This document shows, in pieces, positions 7,644 to 14,813 of a stretch of 33,796 bases of DNA. The stretch covers positions 1 through 33,796 of the forward strand of contig SGBB01000023.1 in the NCBI GenBank assembly GCA_004195025.1, given 5' to 3'. How positions within the stretch are numbered: position 1 is the first letter of the stretch; each line of letters starts with the position of its first letter. A model generated the notes under the pieces. The model made no database searches. It was not told the origin of the DNA and saw only the letters and a list, made by a program, of their open reading frames with translations. Made by a program: the position numbers and the translations under genes. The stretch comes from Candidatus Acidulidesulfobacter diazotrophicus (GTDB lineage: Bacteria > SZUA-79 > Acidulodesulfobacterales > Acidulodesulfobacteraceae).

Positions 7644-8078
7644 ATGGAAAGCTTAATAGAGAAAATAATTCATAATGGTAATTTGTTATCAATAATAATT
7701 AGAGCAAATTTTAAAAAAAGTGGGATAACTTTTTTTACTCCTTTAGATTTTTCGCAGCAATTAGGTTATATGTCTCACCCTAAGGGAAAAATAATAGAAC
7801 CGCATATTCACAATGTTGTGAAAAGAGAAATACATTATACTAAAGAAGTATTGATTATAAAAAAAGGCAAGCTTAAAGTTAATTTTTACTCTGAAGATAA
7901 AAACTTTATTGAAAGTAAGTTTCTTTATGAGGGTGATGTTATTTTGCTTGCTGAAGGCGGTCACGGTTTTGAAGTGATAGAAGATATAGAGATGATCGAA
8001 GTTAAGCAGGGTCCCTACTGTGGTGAAGCTGATAAAACAAGATTTATACCAAAAGAGGATGATAATAATGGAAAATAA
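7644..8078 (+). CDS. Cupin-domain protein of sugar loci
   Basis: A 144-residue single-domain cupin. The two conserved motifs are visible: PHIH (53-56) with Glu68 in KEVLIIKKGK, and GDVILLAEGGHGFEV (97-111) with His107, so the metal site would be His54, His56, Glu68 and His107. Similar short cupins are common in polysaccharide clusters, but their reaction is generally unknown; isomerase, epimerase or binding roles are possible. Its last 11 bases overlap the next gene, and it is the first gene of a tight three-gene set (cupin, aminotransferase, methyltransferase), so it probably acts on the same nucleotide sugar. The start codon follows a weak AAGG. It marks the beginning of the most AT-rich part of the locus. 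Confidence 0.75.
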   Translation: MESLIEKIIHNGNLLSIIIRANFKKSGITFFTPLDFSQQLGYMSHPKGKIIEPHIHNVVKREIHYTKEVLIIKKGKLKVNFYSEDKNFIESKFLYEGDVILLAEGGHGFEVIEDIEMIEVKQGPYCGEADKTRFIPKEDDNNGK

Positions 8079-9198
8079 ATTTATTCCGGTATGTGAGCCT
8101 TTATTAGAAGGAAATGAGTTAAAATATGTATCCGAAGCAATTAAAACTGGATGGATATCTTCGAATGGAAAATTTGTTAAACTTTTTGAAGAAAAATTTG
8201 CTGAATATTGTGGGGTAAAATATGCCGTATCAACCTGCAATGGAACCGTCGCCTTACATTTGGCTTTAATAAGTTTGGGTATAGGCAAAGGTGATGAGGT
8301 TATTATTCCATGTTTTACAATGATAGCTTCAGCTTTTTCTATTTGTTATACAGGGGCAATGCCTGTTTTTGTAGATGTGGATAAAGATACATGGAATATA
8401 AACCCCAATTTGATAGAAGAAAAGATAACAGCGAGAACAAAAGCTATTATGCCTGTTTCTATTTTTGGATATCCTTGTGAAATGGATAAAATTAGAAAAA
8501 TTGCAAAAAAACATAATTTGTTTATCATTGAAGATGCAGCAGAATCTCACGGAGCGGAATATAAAGGTGTTAAAACAGGAAATCTTGCCGATATAACAGC
8601 TTTCAGTTTTTATGCTAATAAAAATTTAACGACTGGGGAAGGCGGTATGGTTGTAACCAATAGCGAAAATTTTTATAAAAACGCTTTATATTATAAAAAT
8701 TTATGTTTTCCTTTGGATGGTTCAAGAAATTATATTCACGACGATATAGGTTTTAATTATCGCATGTCTAATATTCACGCTGCAATTGGTTTAGCTCAGG
8801 TTGAAAAAGCCGACTATTATCGTGAAAAAAGAATATTAAATGGTAAGATGTATAGAGAATTACTAAAAGATGTTCCTGGTGTCTTTTTTCAGAAAGATAT
8901 AGATTATGTCTTAAATGTTTACTGGATGAATGGCTTGTTTATTGATCCTAAAATTTATGGAAAAACAAGAAACGATTTAATATTTTTTTTAAAAAATAAA
9001 AGAGTTGATACAAGGTTATTTTTTACAGGTATGCATAAACAGGAATCTTTAAAAAAATACGGTTGTGATATGAAAGGTGATTATCCAGTTACAGACAATC
9101 TTGCAACGAATGGATTTTATCTGCCTTCTTCATCATCGCTAAAGCCTGAAGAAATAGAGCATGTTTGTCAATTAATCAAGGAGTATGCCAAAAATTGA
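8068..9198 (+). CDS. per: DegT/DnrJ/EryC1/StrS aminotransferase, GDP-perosamine synthase-like
   Basis: A 376-residue PLP-dependent sugar aminotransferase. SSNGKFVKLFEEKFAEYCGV and NGTVALHLALISLGIGKGDE (58-77) are family hallmarks. EDAAESHGAEYKG includes the PLP-contacting Asp156, and FSFYANKNLTTGEGGMVVTN carries the Schiff-base Lys185. The pattern, including ITARTKAIMPV and HDDIGFNYRMSNIHAAIGLA, follows GDP-perosamine synthases (RfbE/Per), which transaminate GDP-4-keto-6-deoxymannose, the product of Gmd in this operon. ATG 8068 lies nine bases after AGAGG (8054-8058). Upstream in-frame starts would extend further into the cupin gene, and ATG 8059 touches the Shine-Dalgarno. The aminotransferase class is near certain; the perosamine assignment is inference, with other 4-keto sugars possible. 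Confidence 0.75.
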   Translation: MENKFIPVCEPLLEGNELKYVSEAIKTGWISSNGKFVKLFEEKFAEYCGVKYAVSTCNGTVALHLALISLGIGKGDEVIIPCFTMIASAFSICYTGAMPVFVDVDKDTWNINPNLIEEKITARTKAIMPVSIFGYPCEMDKIRKIAKKHNLFIIEDAAESHGAEYKGVKTGNLADITAFSFYANKNLTTGEGGMVVTNSENFYKNALYYKNLCFPLDGSRNYIHDDIGFNYRMSNIHAAIGLAQVEKADYYREKRILNGKMYRELLKDVPGVFFQKDIDYVLNVYWMNGLFIDPKIYGKTRNDLIFFLKNKRVDTRLFFTGMHKQESLKKYGCDMKGDYPVTDNLATNGFYLPSSSSLKPEEIEHVCQLIKEYAKN

Positions 9199-9959
9199 AA
9201 GTATTTGATATGTATGCTGAATATTATAATCTGCTTTATGCGGAAAAAAAATATGAAGAAGAGGTTGGTTATATTGATTCCTTGATAAAACGTTATACAA
9301 AGAAATCTCCGGCTAAAGGAAGGCTATTAGATATTGGATGCGGCACAGGGAAGCATGCTAGTTTGTTTCTCAATAAATCATATTCGTGTGTAATTGGCAT
9401 AGATATTTCAGAAAAAATGATAAATGAGGCTAAAAAATTAGAACATAATAAATTGAAATTTTATGTTAAAGACGGAAAGAGTTTTGATTTTGATTTAAAA
9501 TTTGATGTCATTACCTCTCTTTTTCATGTAGTTAGTTATCAAAATACAAATAAAGACATTTCACAATTTTTTTCAAATGTTTCTAATCACCTAAATAATA
9601 ATGGAATTTTCATATTTGATTTTTGGTATGGACCGGCTGTTCTTACGGATAAACCATCAATCAGAGTAAAAAGGTATGAAAATAAAAATATTAAATTAAC
9701 GAGGATTGCAGAGCCAGTAATTATATCTAATAAAAATTTAGTTGAAGTAAATTATGAAATATTAATACAAAATAAGTTGGACAATGGCTTATCTAAATTA
9801 AATGAAAAACATATAATGAGATATTTTTTTATACCCGAATTAGAATTTTTAATTAAGGGCAACAATATGAAAATTATGGGTAGTTTTGAATGGATGACCT
9901 TAAAAGAACCTAACTTTAACAGTTGGTATGTAGTAATGATCGCTAAAAAAATAATTTAA
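9195..9959 (+). CDS. SAM-dependent methyltransferase, amino-sugar N-methyltransferase-like
   Basis: A 254-residue class I methyltransferase. The SAM-binding motif LLDIGCGTGKH is at 44-54, and the acidic loop GIDISEKMINEAKK and FDVITSLFHVVSY follow in the usual order. The order and spacing recall TylM1/DesVI, which N,N-dimethylate nucleotide-linked amino sugars; this is resemblance by eye only. I start at TTG 9195, which overlaps the aminotransferase stop (TTGA) and has AAGGAG at 9178-9183. It gives the N-terminus MKVFDMYAEYYNLLY, the form I expect for this family; ATG 9210 is the alternative. Tight coupling to the aminotransferase supports the same substrate. An O-methyltransferase remains possible. 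Confidence 0.75.
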   Translation: MKVFDMYAEYYNLLYAEKKYEEEVGYIDSLIKRYTKKSPAKGRLLDIGCGTGKHASLFLNKSYSCVIGIDISEKMINEAKKLEHNKLKFYVKDGKSFDFDLKFDVITSLFHVVSYQNTNKDISQFFSNVSNHLNNNGIFIFDFWYGPAVLTDKPSIRVKRYENKNIKLTRIAEPVIISNKNLVEVNYEILIQNKLDNGLSKLNEKHIMRYFFIPELEFLIKGNNMKIMGSFEWMTLKEPNFNSWYVVMIAKKII

Positions 9960-9973
9960 TAGGTTACTAATTA

Positions 9974-11173
9974 ATGAAAATATGTGTTTTTTTTGGGGCC
10001 AATATTAAAACTGGCGGAGGTTTTCAGTATAATTCCAAGATTATTAATATTTTAAAGAGCATAAACAATGATAATTTTGAATTTATATATTTTGCAGATA
10101 AAAAAGTGGTTGATTCGTATAAAGATCTTGAAATAAAAGTTGAGGCGATTAAATTAAATTATTTAGATAAGCTAAGTTTAAGGATAAGAAAATTTTTAAA
10201 AATATATTTAAAGAAGTTCGATTTTTTAGATAAACTTTTTAAAAATAAAATAGAAACTATTTTTAAAAAGTTTGATATCGATCTTATTTATTTTTTAGAA
10301 CCAACATCAATTGCTCTTTACATAGAGAATATCAATTATATATTCACAGTTTGGGATATTGCTCACAGAGATTTCATGGAATTCCCTGAGGTTAGGTCTA
10401 ATTTTGAATTTGAAATAAGAGAAAAAATTTATATTAATTCTCTTAAAAAAGCTATTGCCGTATTGAGTGAATCTTATTTAGGAAAACAGAATATTATAAG
10501 AAGATATGGTATAGATGAGAAAAGAGTGTACGTTGCACAGTTTACTCCTACTCTGCAATCAATTGGAGAGCAAAAATTCATAGATATTAAAAATAAGTTT
10601 AATATAAAAAATGATTATATATATTACCCAGCACAATTTTGGCCGCACAAAAATCATGTTTACATTTTAGATGCTATGAAAATTCTAAAAGAGACATTTA
10701 ATATAATTATTGATGTTGTTTTTACTGGATTTAACTATGGAAATCTAAATTATATATTAGATTATTCAAAAAAAATTGGCATAAGGGAACAAATTCACTA
10801 TTTAGGTTTTGTCGATAAAGAACTAATTCCTAATTTATATAAGCAATCCTTAGCCCTTGTAATGCCGACATATTTTGGACCAACAAATTTACCGCCGTTA
10901 GAAGCTTTTTCTTTAGGAGTGCCAGTATTTTATTCCGATTTAGAAGGATTAAGAGAGCAAGTTGGTAATGCTGCAATACTTATTAATATTAATGATCCAC
11001 AAGATTTAGCTTTTAAATTAATAAAATTAATAAAAGGTGAAATTTCTAAAGATAAATTAATCGAACATGGAAAAAAGAAATTGAGAGAATGGACAAATAA
11101 TGATTTTGCAAATATTATTATTGATATATTAAATAATTATAAAATTAAATTAAAATGTTGGAAAGATATTTAG
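9974..11173 (+). CDS. GT4-family glycosyltransferase
   Basis: A 399-residue cytoplasmic glycosyltransferase of the GT-B fold. The N-terminal domain begins MKICVFFGANIKTGGGFQ. The C-terminal donor-binding domain shows YPAQFWPHKNH (the position of the usual phosphate-binding Lys/His segment), HYLGFVDKELIPNLYKQS and MPTYFGPTNLPPLEAFSLG. In the last motif the first Glu of the common E-x7-E pair is replaced within the FGPTNLPPLE form, a known variant. Donor and acceptor sugars cannot be told. It starts 14 bases after the methyltransferase and is followed by a 61-base gap containing a palindrome. Codon use is extremely AT-rich. Confidence 0.85.
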   Translation: MKICVFFGANIKTGGGFQYNSKIINILKSINNDNFEFIYFADKKVVDSYKDLEIKVEAIKLNYLDKLSLRIRKFLKIYLKKFDFLDKLFKNKIETIFKKFDIDLIYFLEPTSIALYIENINYIFTVWDIAHRDFMEFPEVRSNFEFEIREKIYINSLKKAIAVLSESYLGKQNIIRRYGIDEKRVYVAQFTPTLQSIGEQKFIDIKNKFNIKNDYIYYPAQFWPHKNHVYILDAMKILKETFNIIIDVVFTGFNYGNLNYILDYSKKIGIREQIHYLGFVDKELIPNLYKQSLALVMPTYFGPTNLPPLEAFSLGVPVFYSDLEGLREQVGNAAILININDPQDLAFKLIKLIKGEISKDKLIEHGKKKLREWTNNDFANIIIDILNNYKIKLKCWKDI

Positions 11174-11184
11174 TTTAACTTACC

Positions 11185-11206
11185 TTTATATGTCTTGACA
11201 TATAAA
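11185..11206. repeat. Perfect short palindrome before the sulfotransferase gene
   Basis: TTTATATGTC (11185-11194) and GACATATAAA (11197-11206) are exact inverted copies separated by two bases. The right half contains TTGACA (11195-11200), a consensus -35 box, but the best -10 candidate (TATAGA, 11216-11221) is only 15 bases away, so promoter status is weak. It could be an operator-like site or an mRNA hairpin between the GT4 and sulfotransferase genes. Confidence 0.4.
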
Positions 11207-11234
11207 TATATTTGTTATAGAGGTTTAAAATTAG

Positions 11235-12095
11235 ATGAACGTAAAAAAAATATTAAATTTTTTGAAATTAATTCCAAATAAATTAAGAGGCTATATTAAT
11301 TTTAGTATTTATCAAATGGAGTTGCCTAAAAATCCATTATTTGAAGATATTTATATTGTCGAATTTCCAAAAAGTGGGATAACTTGGCTAAGTTTTATTA
11401 TAGCAAATATTCATAATCAGCTGGAAAATAATCAATATATTTATCCAACATATTTTAATATTGATAGTATAGTTACCGATGTGCATAATGTTAAAGGTCT
11501 TTCGATAAGTGAACAAAGTAGAATAAGATTTATTAAAAGTCACAGTAAATATAATCCACATTATAATTTTGTTATTTATTTATTAAGAAATCCTTTTGAC
11601 GTAATGGTAAGTTATTATAATTTTTCAATAGCGCAGTTTGAATATAAGCAAAGTTTTGAAAGATTTATTAAAGATAAAAATTACGGTATTACAAGTTGGA
11701 CAAATCATGTCGATAGCTGGTTAAATTATAGTAATAAGTCTCAGATGATTCACTTATTAAAATATGAGGATTTAATACACAATACTTTTAATGAAATTAA
11801 GGAATTATATAATAATTTAGGCATACTTATTACCGATGAAACAATCCAAAACGCTATTAATCTGTCATCATTAGAAAATATGCGTAATTCAGAAGAAATA
11901 TATAGAAAACATAATCCTTTTTATATATTATCATTTGTTGGAAAAAAAGATAAAATAAAAAAAAATAAACTTTTAACTAGAGAAAATTTTTTATTTATCA
12001 AAAAAAGATCTGAATCTATTTTAAAAAAGTTTTATCCTGATTTATTAAATAAAGATTATATTGAAATTATTACAGATAAAGAGAAAAATAATTGA
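11235..12095 (+). CDS. PAPS-dependent sulfotransferase
   Basis: A 286-residue protein of the sulfotransferase superfamily that would transfer sulfate from PAPS to a sugar hydroxyl. The 5'-phosphosulfate-binding loop FPKSGITW is at 44-51, with the conserved Lys46. The 3'-phosphate-binding motif YLLRNPFDVMVSYYNF at 115-130 carries Arg118 and Ser126. KSHSKY (101-106) is at the place of the usual catalytic-His segment, and KYEDL follows later. The length matches bacterial cytosolic carbohydrate sulfotransferases, and I see no membrane anchor. GAGG at 11220-11223 is 11 bases before the ATG. With cysC and cysQ upstream in the same operon, sulfation of the glycan or its precursor is the natural reading; the acceptor is unknown. 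Confidence 0.9.
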   Translation: MNVKKILNFLKLIPNKLRGYINFSIYQMELPKNPLFEDIYIVEFPKSGITWLSFIIANIHNQLENNQYIYPTYFNIDSIVTDVHNVKGLSISEQSRIRFIKSHSKYNPHYNFVIYLLRNPFDVMVSYYNFSIAQFEYKQSFERFIKDKNYGITSWTNHVDSWLNYSNKSQMIHLLKYEDLIHNTFNEIKELYNNLGILITDETIQNAINLSSLENMRNSEEIYRKHNPFYILSFVGKKDKIKKNKLLTRENFLFIKKRSESILKKFYPDLLNKDYIEIITDKEKNN

Positions 12096-12153
12096 TAGCG
12101 TAAAATATTTTGTAAATTTTAATTGGTAAGAACAGGCTATAAATGTATGTAAA

Positions 12154-12173
12154 TAAAGGTGCCAGATTTATTT
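12154..12173 (-). repeat. Dispersed repeat, copy 3 (inverted)
   Basis: These 20 bases are the exact reverse complement of 151-170. The copy lies in the 120-base gap between the sulfotransferase and the insertion-bearing GT2 gene. A 20-base identity over 12 kb, in a position next to an atypical gene, is unlikely to be chance even in AT-rich DNA because the core (ctggcacc) is not AT-rich. Confidence 0.75.
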
Positions 12174-12215
12174 TAATAATTTCATTTTAATTTTAAAAGA
12201 ACGTTTGGATTGCAA

Positions 12216-13499
12216 ATGAATACAAATAATTTCAGCACTACGATACTGTTTTCACATGATAAGCCTGTGATTGCAAACGGACAGTTCGACAAATTTGAAA
12301 CATTATTGTTTTTGCCGCCAAACCAAGACAGGATAGCTGAAGGCGGATTAAGGAAAAAAGGAAACTTCAAGCATAGTTATAAATATATTGTTAATAATGA
12401 TTGTTTGAGTGCAAGCTGCAATTCATCATTTGAGGCGTCGGAGGGCAAAAATAAATCAACGGCAGGCGTTCTTTATTCAAGTGTAACCGCAACGGCTTAT
12501 GACAACACCGATTATGCTGAATCTAAAAAAAATAAAATTGATTCGGATTGCAAAACCGTTACCGGCAAATGGTATATATGCGATCCTGCCGGTAATCCCA
12601 TAAAACCTGCTCCTGTGGAAATTCAAGAAAAAATAGAAGGATATATTAAGAGCCTTCAAGATAATATAAATTGCTATGTTGAAGAAAGTATCGATAAAAA
12701 TGAAGATGCTTTGCAAAGGCCTATTACATTTCTTCCGTTAATAACTGTAATAACGGTTGTTTTTAACGGAGTAAAAACCCTTGAGGAAACTATTAAAAGC
12801 GTAGTAAATCAAACATATCCTAATGTTGAATACTTAATTATAGATGGCGGCAGCACGGATGGAACGCTTGATATAATAAAAAAATACGAGGATGTTATTG
12901 ACTACTGGGTAAGCGAGCCGGATAACGGAATTTACGATGCAATGAATAAAGGCATAATCCTAATATTTGGAACATGGGTTTATTTTTTGAATAGCGGAGA
13001 TTTAATTTTTAATAGTAATGTTTTTAAAGATATTCTTATAAATATAAGCAATGATTTTGATTTTATTTATGGCAATGTATTTATAAAGCCTATACATAAT
13101 AAAATTTATGATGGTTTATTTAGCACATATAAATTAATAACAAAAAACATAAATCATCAAGCTATATTTTATAAGAAAAAACTATTCACACAATATGGTT
13201 TTTATAACACTAAATATTATCCAAGCGCCGATCATGAATTTAATTTAAAAATATTTAAAAATTCTAAAAAAAAATATATCGATCATGTTATAGCAATTTA
13301 TAATGAACAAGGATATAGCAGTATTAATATTGATTATAAATTTTTAAATGATTTAGGCTTTATAGTAAAGACGAATTTGGGTCTAAAATTTTTTATATTA
13401 TTTAAGATGAGAAGATTTTTAGTAAAGCTCTTAACATTGCTGAGAATAAATATATTAATTAAAAAATTTATTCAATTTTACAGATCTTATATTAAATAG
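12216..13499 (+). CDS. GT2-family glycosyltransferase with split N-terminal motif
   Basis: A 427-residue GT-A glycosyltransferase of the WcaA-like GT2 group. The catalytic domain begins at about residue 175 (LPLITVITVVFNGVKTLEET) and has the nucleotide-binding IIDGGSTDGTLDII (208-221) and SEPDNGIYDAMNKG. Upstream, residues 31-55 carry LFLPPNQDR and EGGLRKKGNFK, a motif that in relatives directly precedes the catalytic domain. Here about 115 residues (57-172, bases 12384-12731) separate the two. They contain several Cys residues and a segment with GKWYICDPAGNPIKPAP that I do not recognise. I start at ATG 12216, six bases after a weak GGA; TTG 12210 adds two residues. The front third looks less AT-rich than the back, and repeat copy 3 lies just upstream, so an insertion or fusion event is likely. 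Confidence 0.8.
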   Translation: MNTNNFSTTILFSHDKPVIANGQFDKFETLLFLPPNQDRIAEGGLRKKGNFKHSYKYIVNNDCLSASCNSSFEASEGKNKSTAGVLYSSVTATAYDNTDYAESKKNKIDSDCKTVTGKWYICDPAGNPIKPAPVEIQEKIEGYIKSLQDNINCYVEESIDKNEDALQRPITFLPLITVITVVFNGVKTLEETIKSVVNQTYPNVEYLIIDGGSTDGTLDIIKKYEDVIDYWVSEPDNGIYDAMNKGIILIFGTWVYFLNSGDLIFNSNVFKDILINISNDFDFIYGNVFIKPIHNKIYDGLFSTYKLITKNINHQAIFYKKKLFTQYGFYNTKYYPSADHEFNLKIFKNSKKKYIDHVIAIYNEQGYSSINIDYKFLNDLGFIVKTNLGLKFFILFKMRRFLVKLLTLLRINILIKKFIQFYRSYIK

Positions 13500-13566
13500 T
13501 AAAAAAATAAACTATAACTAATAGCATAATATTATAGAGTTAATCAATTTATATAATTATATAATT

Positions 13567-14634
13567 ATGTATAACAATTTAAATAAAAATGACAATAAGA
13601 AATGGATCAATGATTATTTAGAGATACTTGAATTATGTCCAGTTTGCGGGAGTAAAGAAAAGACTTTACTTTACAAAGGGTTAAAGGATTTATTATGTTA
13701 TGTTCCAGGGGAATGGACGCTATATAAATGTCTAGTTTGCGATTCCGCTTTTATTAATCCTCGTCCAAATAAAAGAAATATTTTGCATGCTTATAAAGAT
13801 TATTATACCCACGAATCTTCCTTAAACATTACAATTAAAAAAAATGGTTTATTAAGATTTTTTCGTCGGGCTTTTGCCAATGGTTACAGAAACTATATGT
13901 TTAAGACAAATTTACGCCCAAGTATTTTTTTAGGTATAATTCTTGTATTATTTCCATTAGAACGCAATACAATACAGTCTTCATGTCGTAATCTTAGTAT
14001 AAATTTTCCTTCTGCTCAAAGATTATTAGATATAGGCTGTGGAAACGGTGATTTTTTATATTTTGCAAAAAAAACAGGAAGAGAAGTAGTAGGAATTGAT
14101 TTAGATGAGAAAGCTGTTTTAGTTGCAAGAGAAAAGGGCTTAGATGTTAGATTAGGGGATATAGATGTTTTAAATAGAGAAGAAAAATTTGACATTATTA
14201 CATTAAGCCATGTTTTAGAACATGTTCACGATCCTTATTATTTACTTCAAAAATGTTACAACTTACTCGATAAAAATGGTTACATTTGGATTGATACACC
14301 TAACCTAAGTAGTGAAGGACATAAAATTTACCGCGAAAATTGGAGAGGTTTAGAACCGCCAAGACACCTTGTTTTGTTTTCTTATTATTCTTTATTAAAT
14401 ACTTTAAAAAAAATAGGCTTTTCTAAAATAGAAGATATGCCATACAGACCTCTTTGCAAGGATATATTTAAATCATCGGATTTGATATATAAAAGAAAAT
14501 TACATTATAATAAAAAAAATTCAATTAATTTCAATTTTTTAAAAAGTTTAGATATTATAAAAAATGCTGAAATTATAGAACGTAAGGAACCGTCTAAACG
14601 TGAATTTATTACGTTAAAAGCATGGCGAAGCTAA
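13567..14634 (+). CDS. Class I methyltransferase with N-terminal zinc-ribbon-like motif
   Basis: A 355-residue protein. CPVC (24-27) and CLVC (55-58), the latter followed by FINPRP, form the paired Cys motif found in many methyltransferases of sugar loci and probably bind zinc. The SAM-binding core follows: LLDIGCGNGDF at 153-163, VVGIDLD at 174-180, ITLSHVLEHVHDP at 211-223 and the post-core PRHLVLFS. A hydrophobic stretch at about 117-131 lies between the two parts. A small-molecule or glycan O-methyltransferase is most likely; some relatives act on nucleotide sugars. It starts 67 bases after the GT2 gene, without a clear Shine-Dalgarno, and ends before a 179-base gap. Confidence 0.82.
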   Translation: MYNNLNKNDNKKWINDYLEILELCPVCGSKEKTLLYKGLKDLLCYVPGEWTLYKCLVCDSAFINPRPNKRNILHAYKDYYTHESSLNITIKKNGLLRFFRRAFANGYRNYMFKTNLRPSIFLGIILVLFPLERNTIQSSCRNLSINFPSAQRLLDIGCGNGDFLYFAKKTGREVVGIDLDEKAVLVAREKGLDVRLGDIDVLNREEKFDIITLSHVLEHVHDPYYLLQKCYNLLDKNGYIWIDTPNLSSEGHKIYRENWRGLEPPRHLVLFSYYSLLNTLKKIGFSKIEDMPYRPLCKDIFKSSDLIYKRKLHYNKKNSINFNFLKSLDIIKNAEIIERKEPSKREFITLKAWRS

Positions 14635-14670
14635 TAAGATAAATATTAAATACGCCTTAATTATAATATG

Positions 14671-14714
14671 ACACTGCTTTTAATTTAAAATACTATAAAT
14701 TAAAAAGATAGTGT
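14671..14714. repeat. Imperfect inverted repeat in the 14635-14813 gap
   Basis: ACACTGCTTTTAATTTA (14671-14687) pairs with TAAATTAAAAAGATAGTGT (14696-14714), leaving an eight-base loop and a small bulge. No T-run follows, so it is a poor intrinsic terminator. It may be a processing or stabilising hairpin in the operon mRNA. The rest of the gap is featureless AT-rich DNA. Confidence 0.45.
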
Positions 14715-14799
14715 AATTGAATTGCATTTAATTTTTAAATTATAAAAATTATTATATTTATATAATATGATTAAAATGAATAACAAAATATTGTTTTAT

Positions 14800-14806
14800 A
14801 AGGAGG
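14800..14806 (+). promoter_or_regulatory. Strong ribosome binding site deciding a TTG start
   Basis: AAGGAGG at 14800-14806 is the strongest Shine-Dalgarno in the AT-rich cassette and lies seven bases before TTG 14814. No ATG is available in frame before the conserved part of the protein. Confidence 0.8.
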
Positions 14807-14813
14807 ATTTTAA

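Noticed and set aside
7761-8550. Minus-strand frames across the cupin and aminotransferase genes
   Set aside because: They are antisense to genes with intact catalytic motifs, and their translations show only low-complexity AT-driven residues.
13552-13566. Palindromic TATAATTATA runs before the methyltransferase gene
   Set aside because: They are AT-only, short, and without a partner element; probably background composition.
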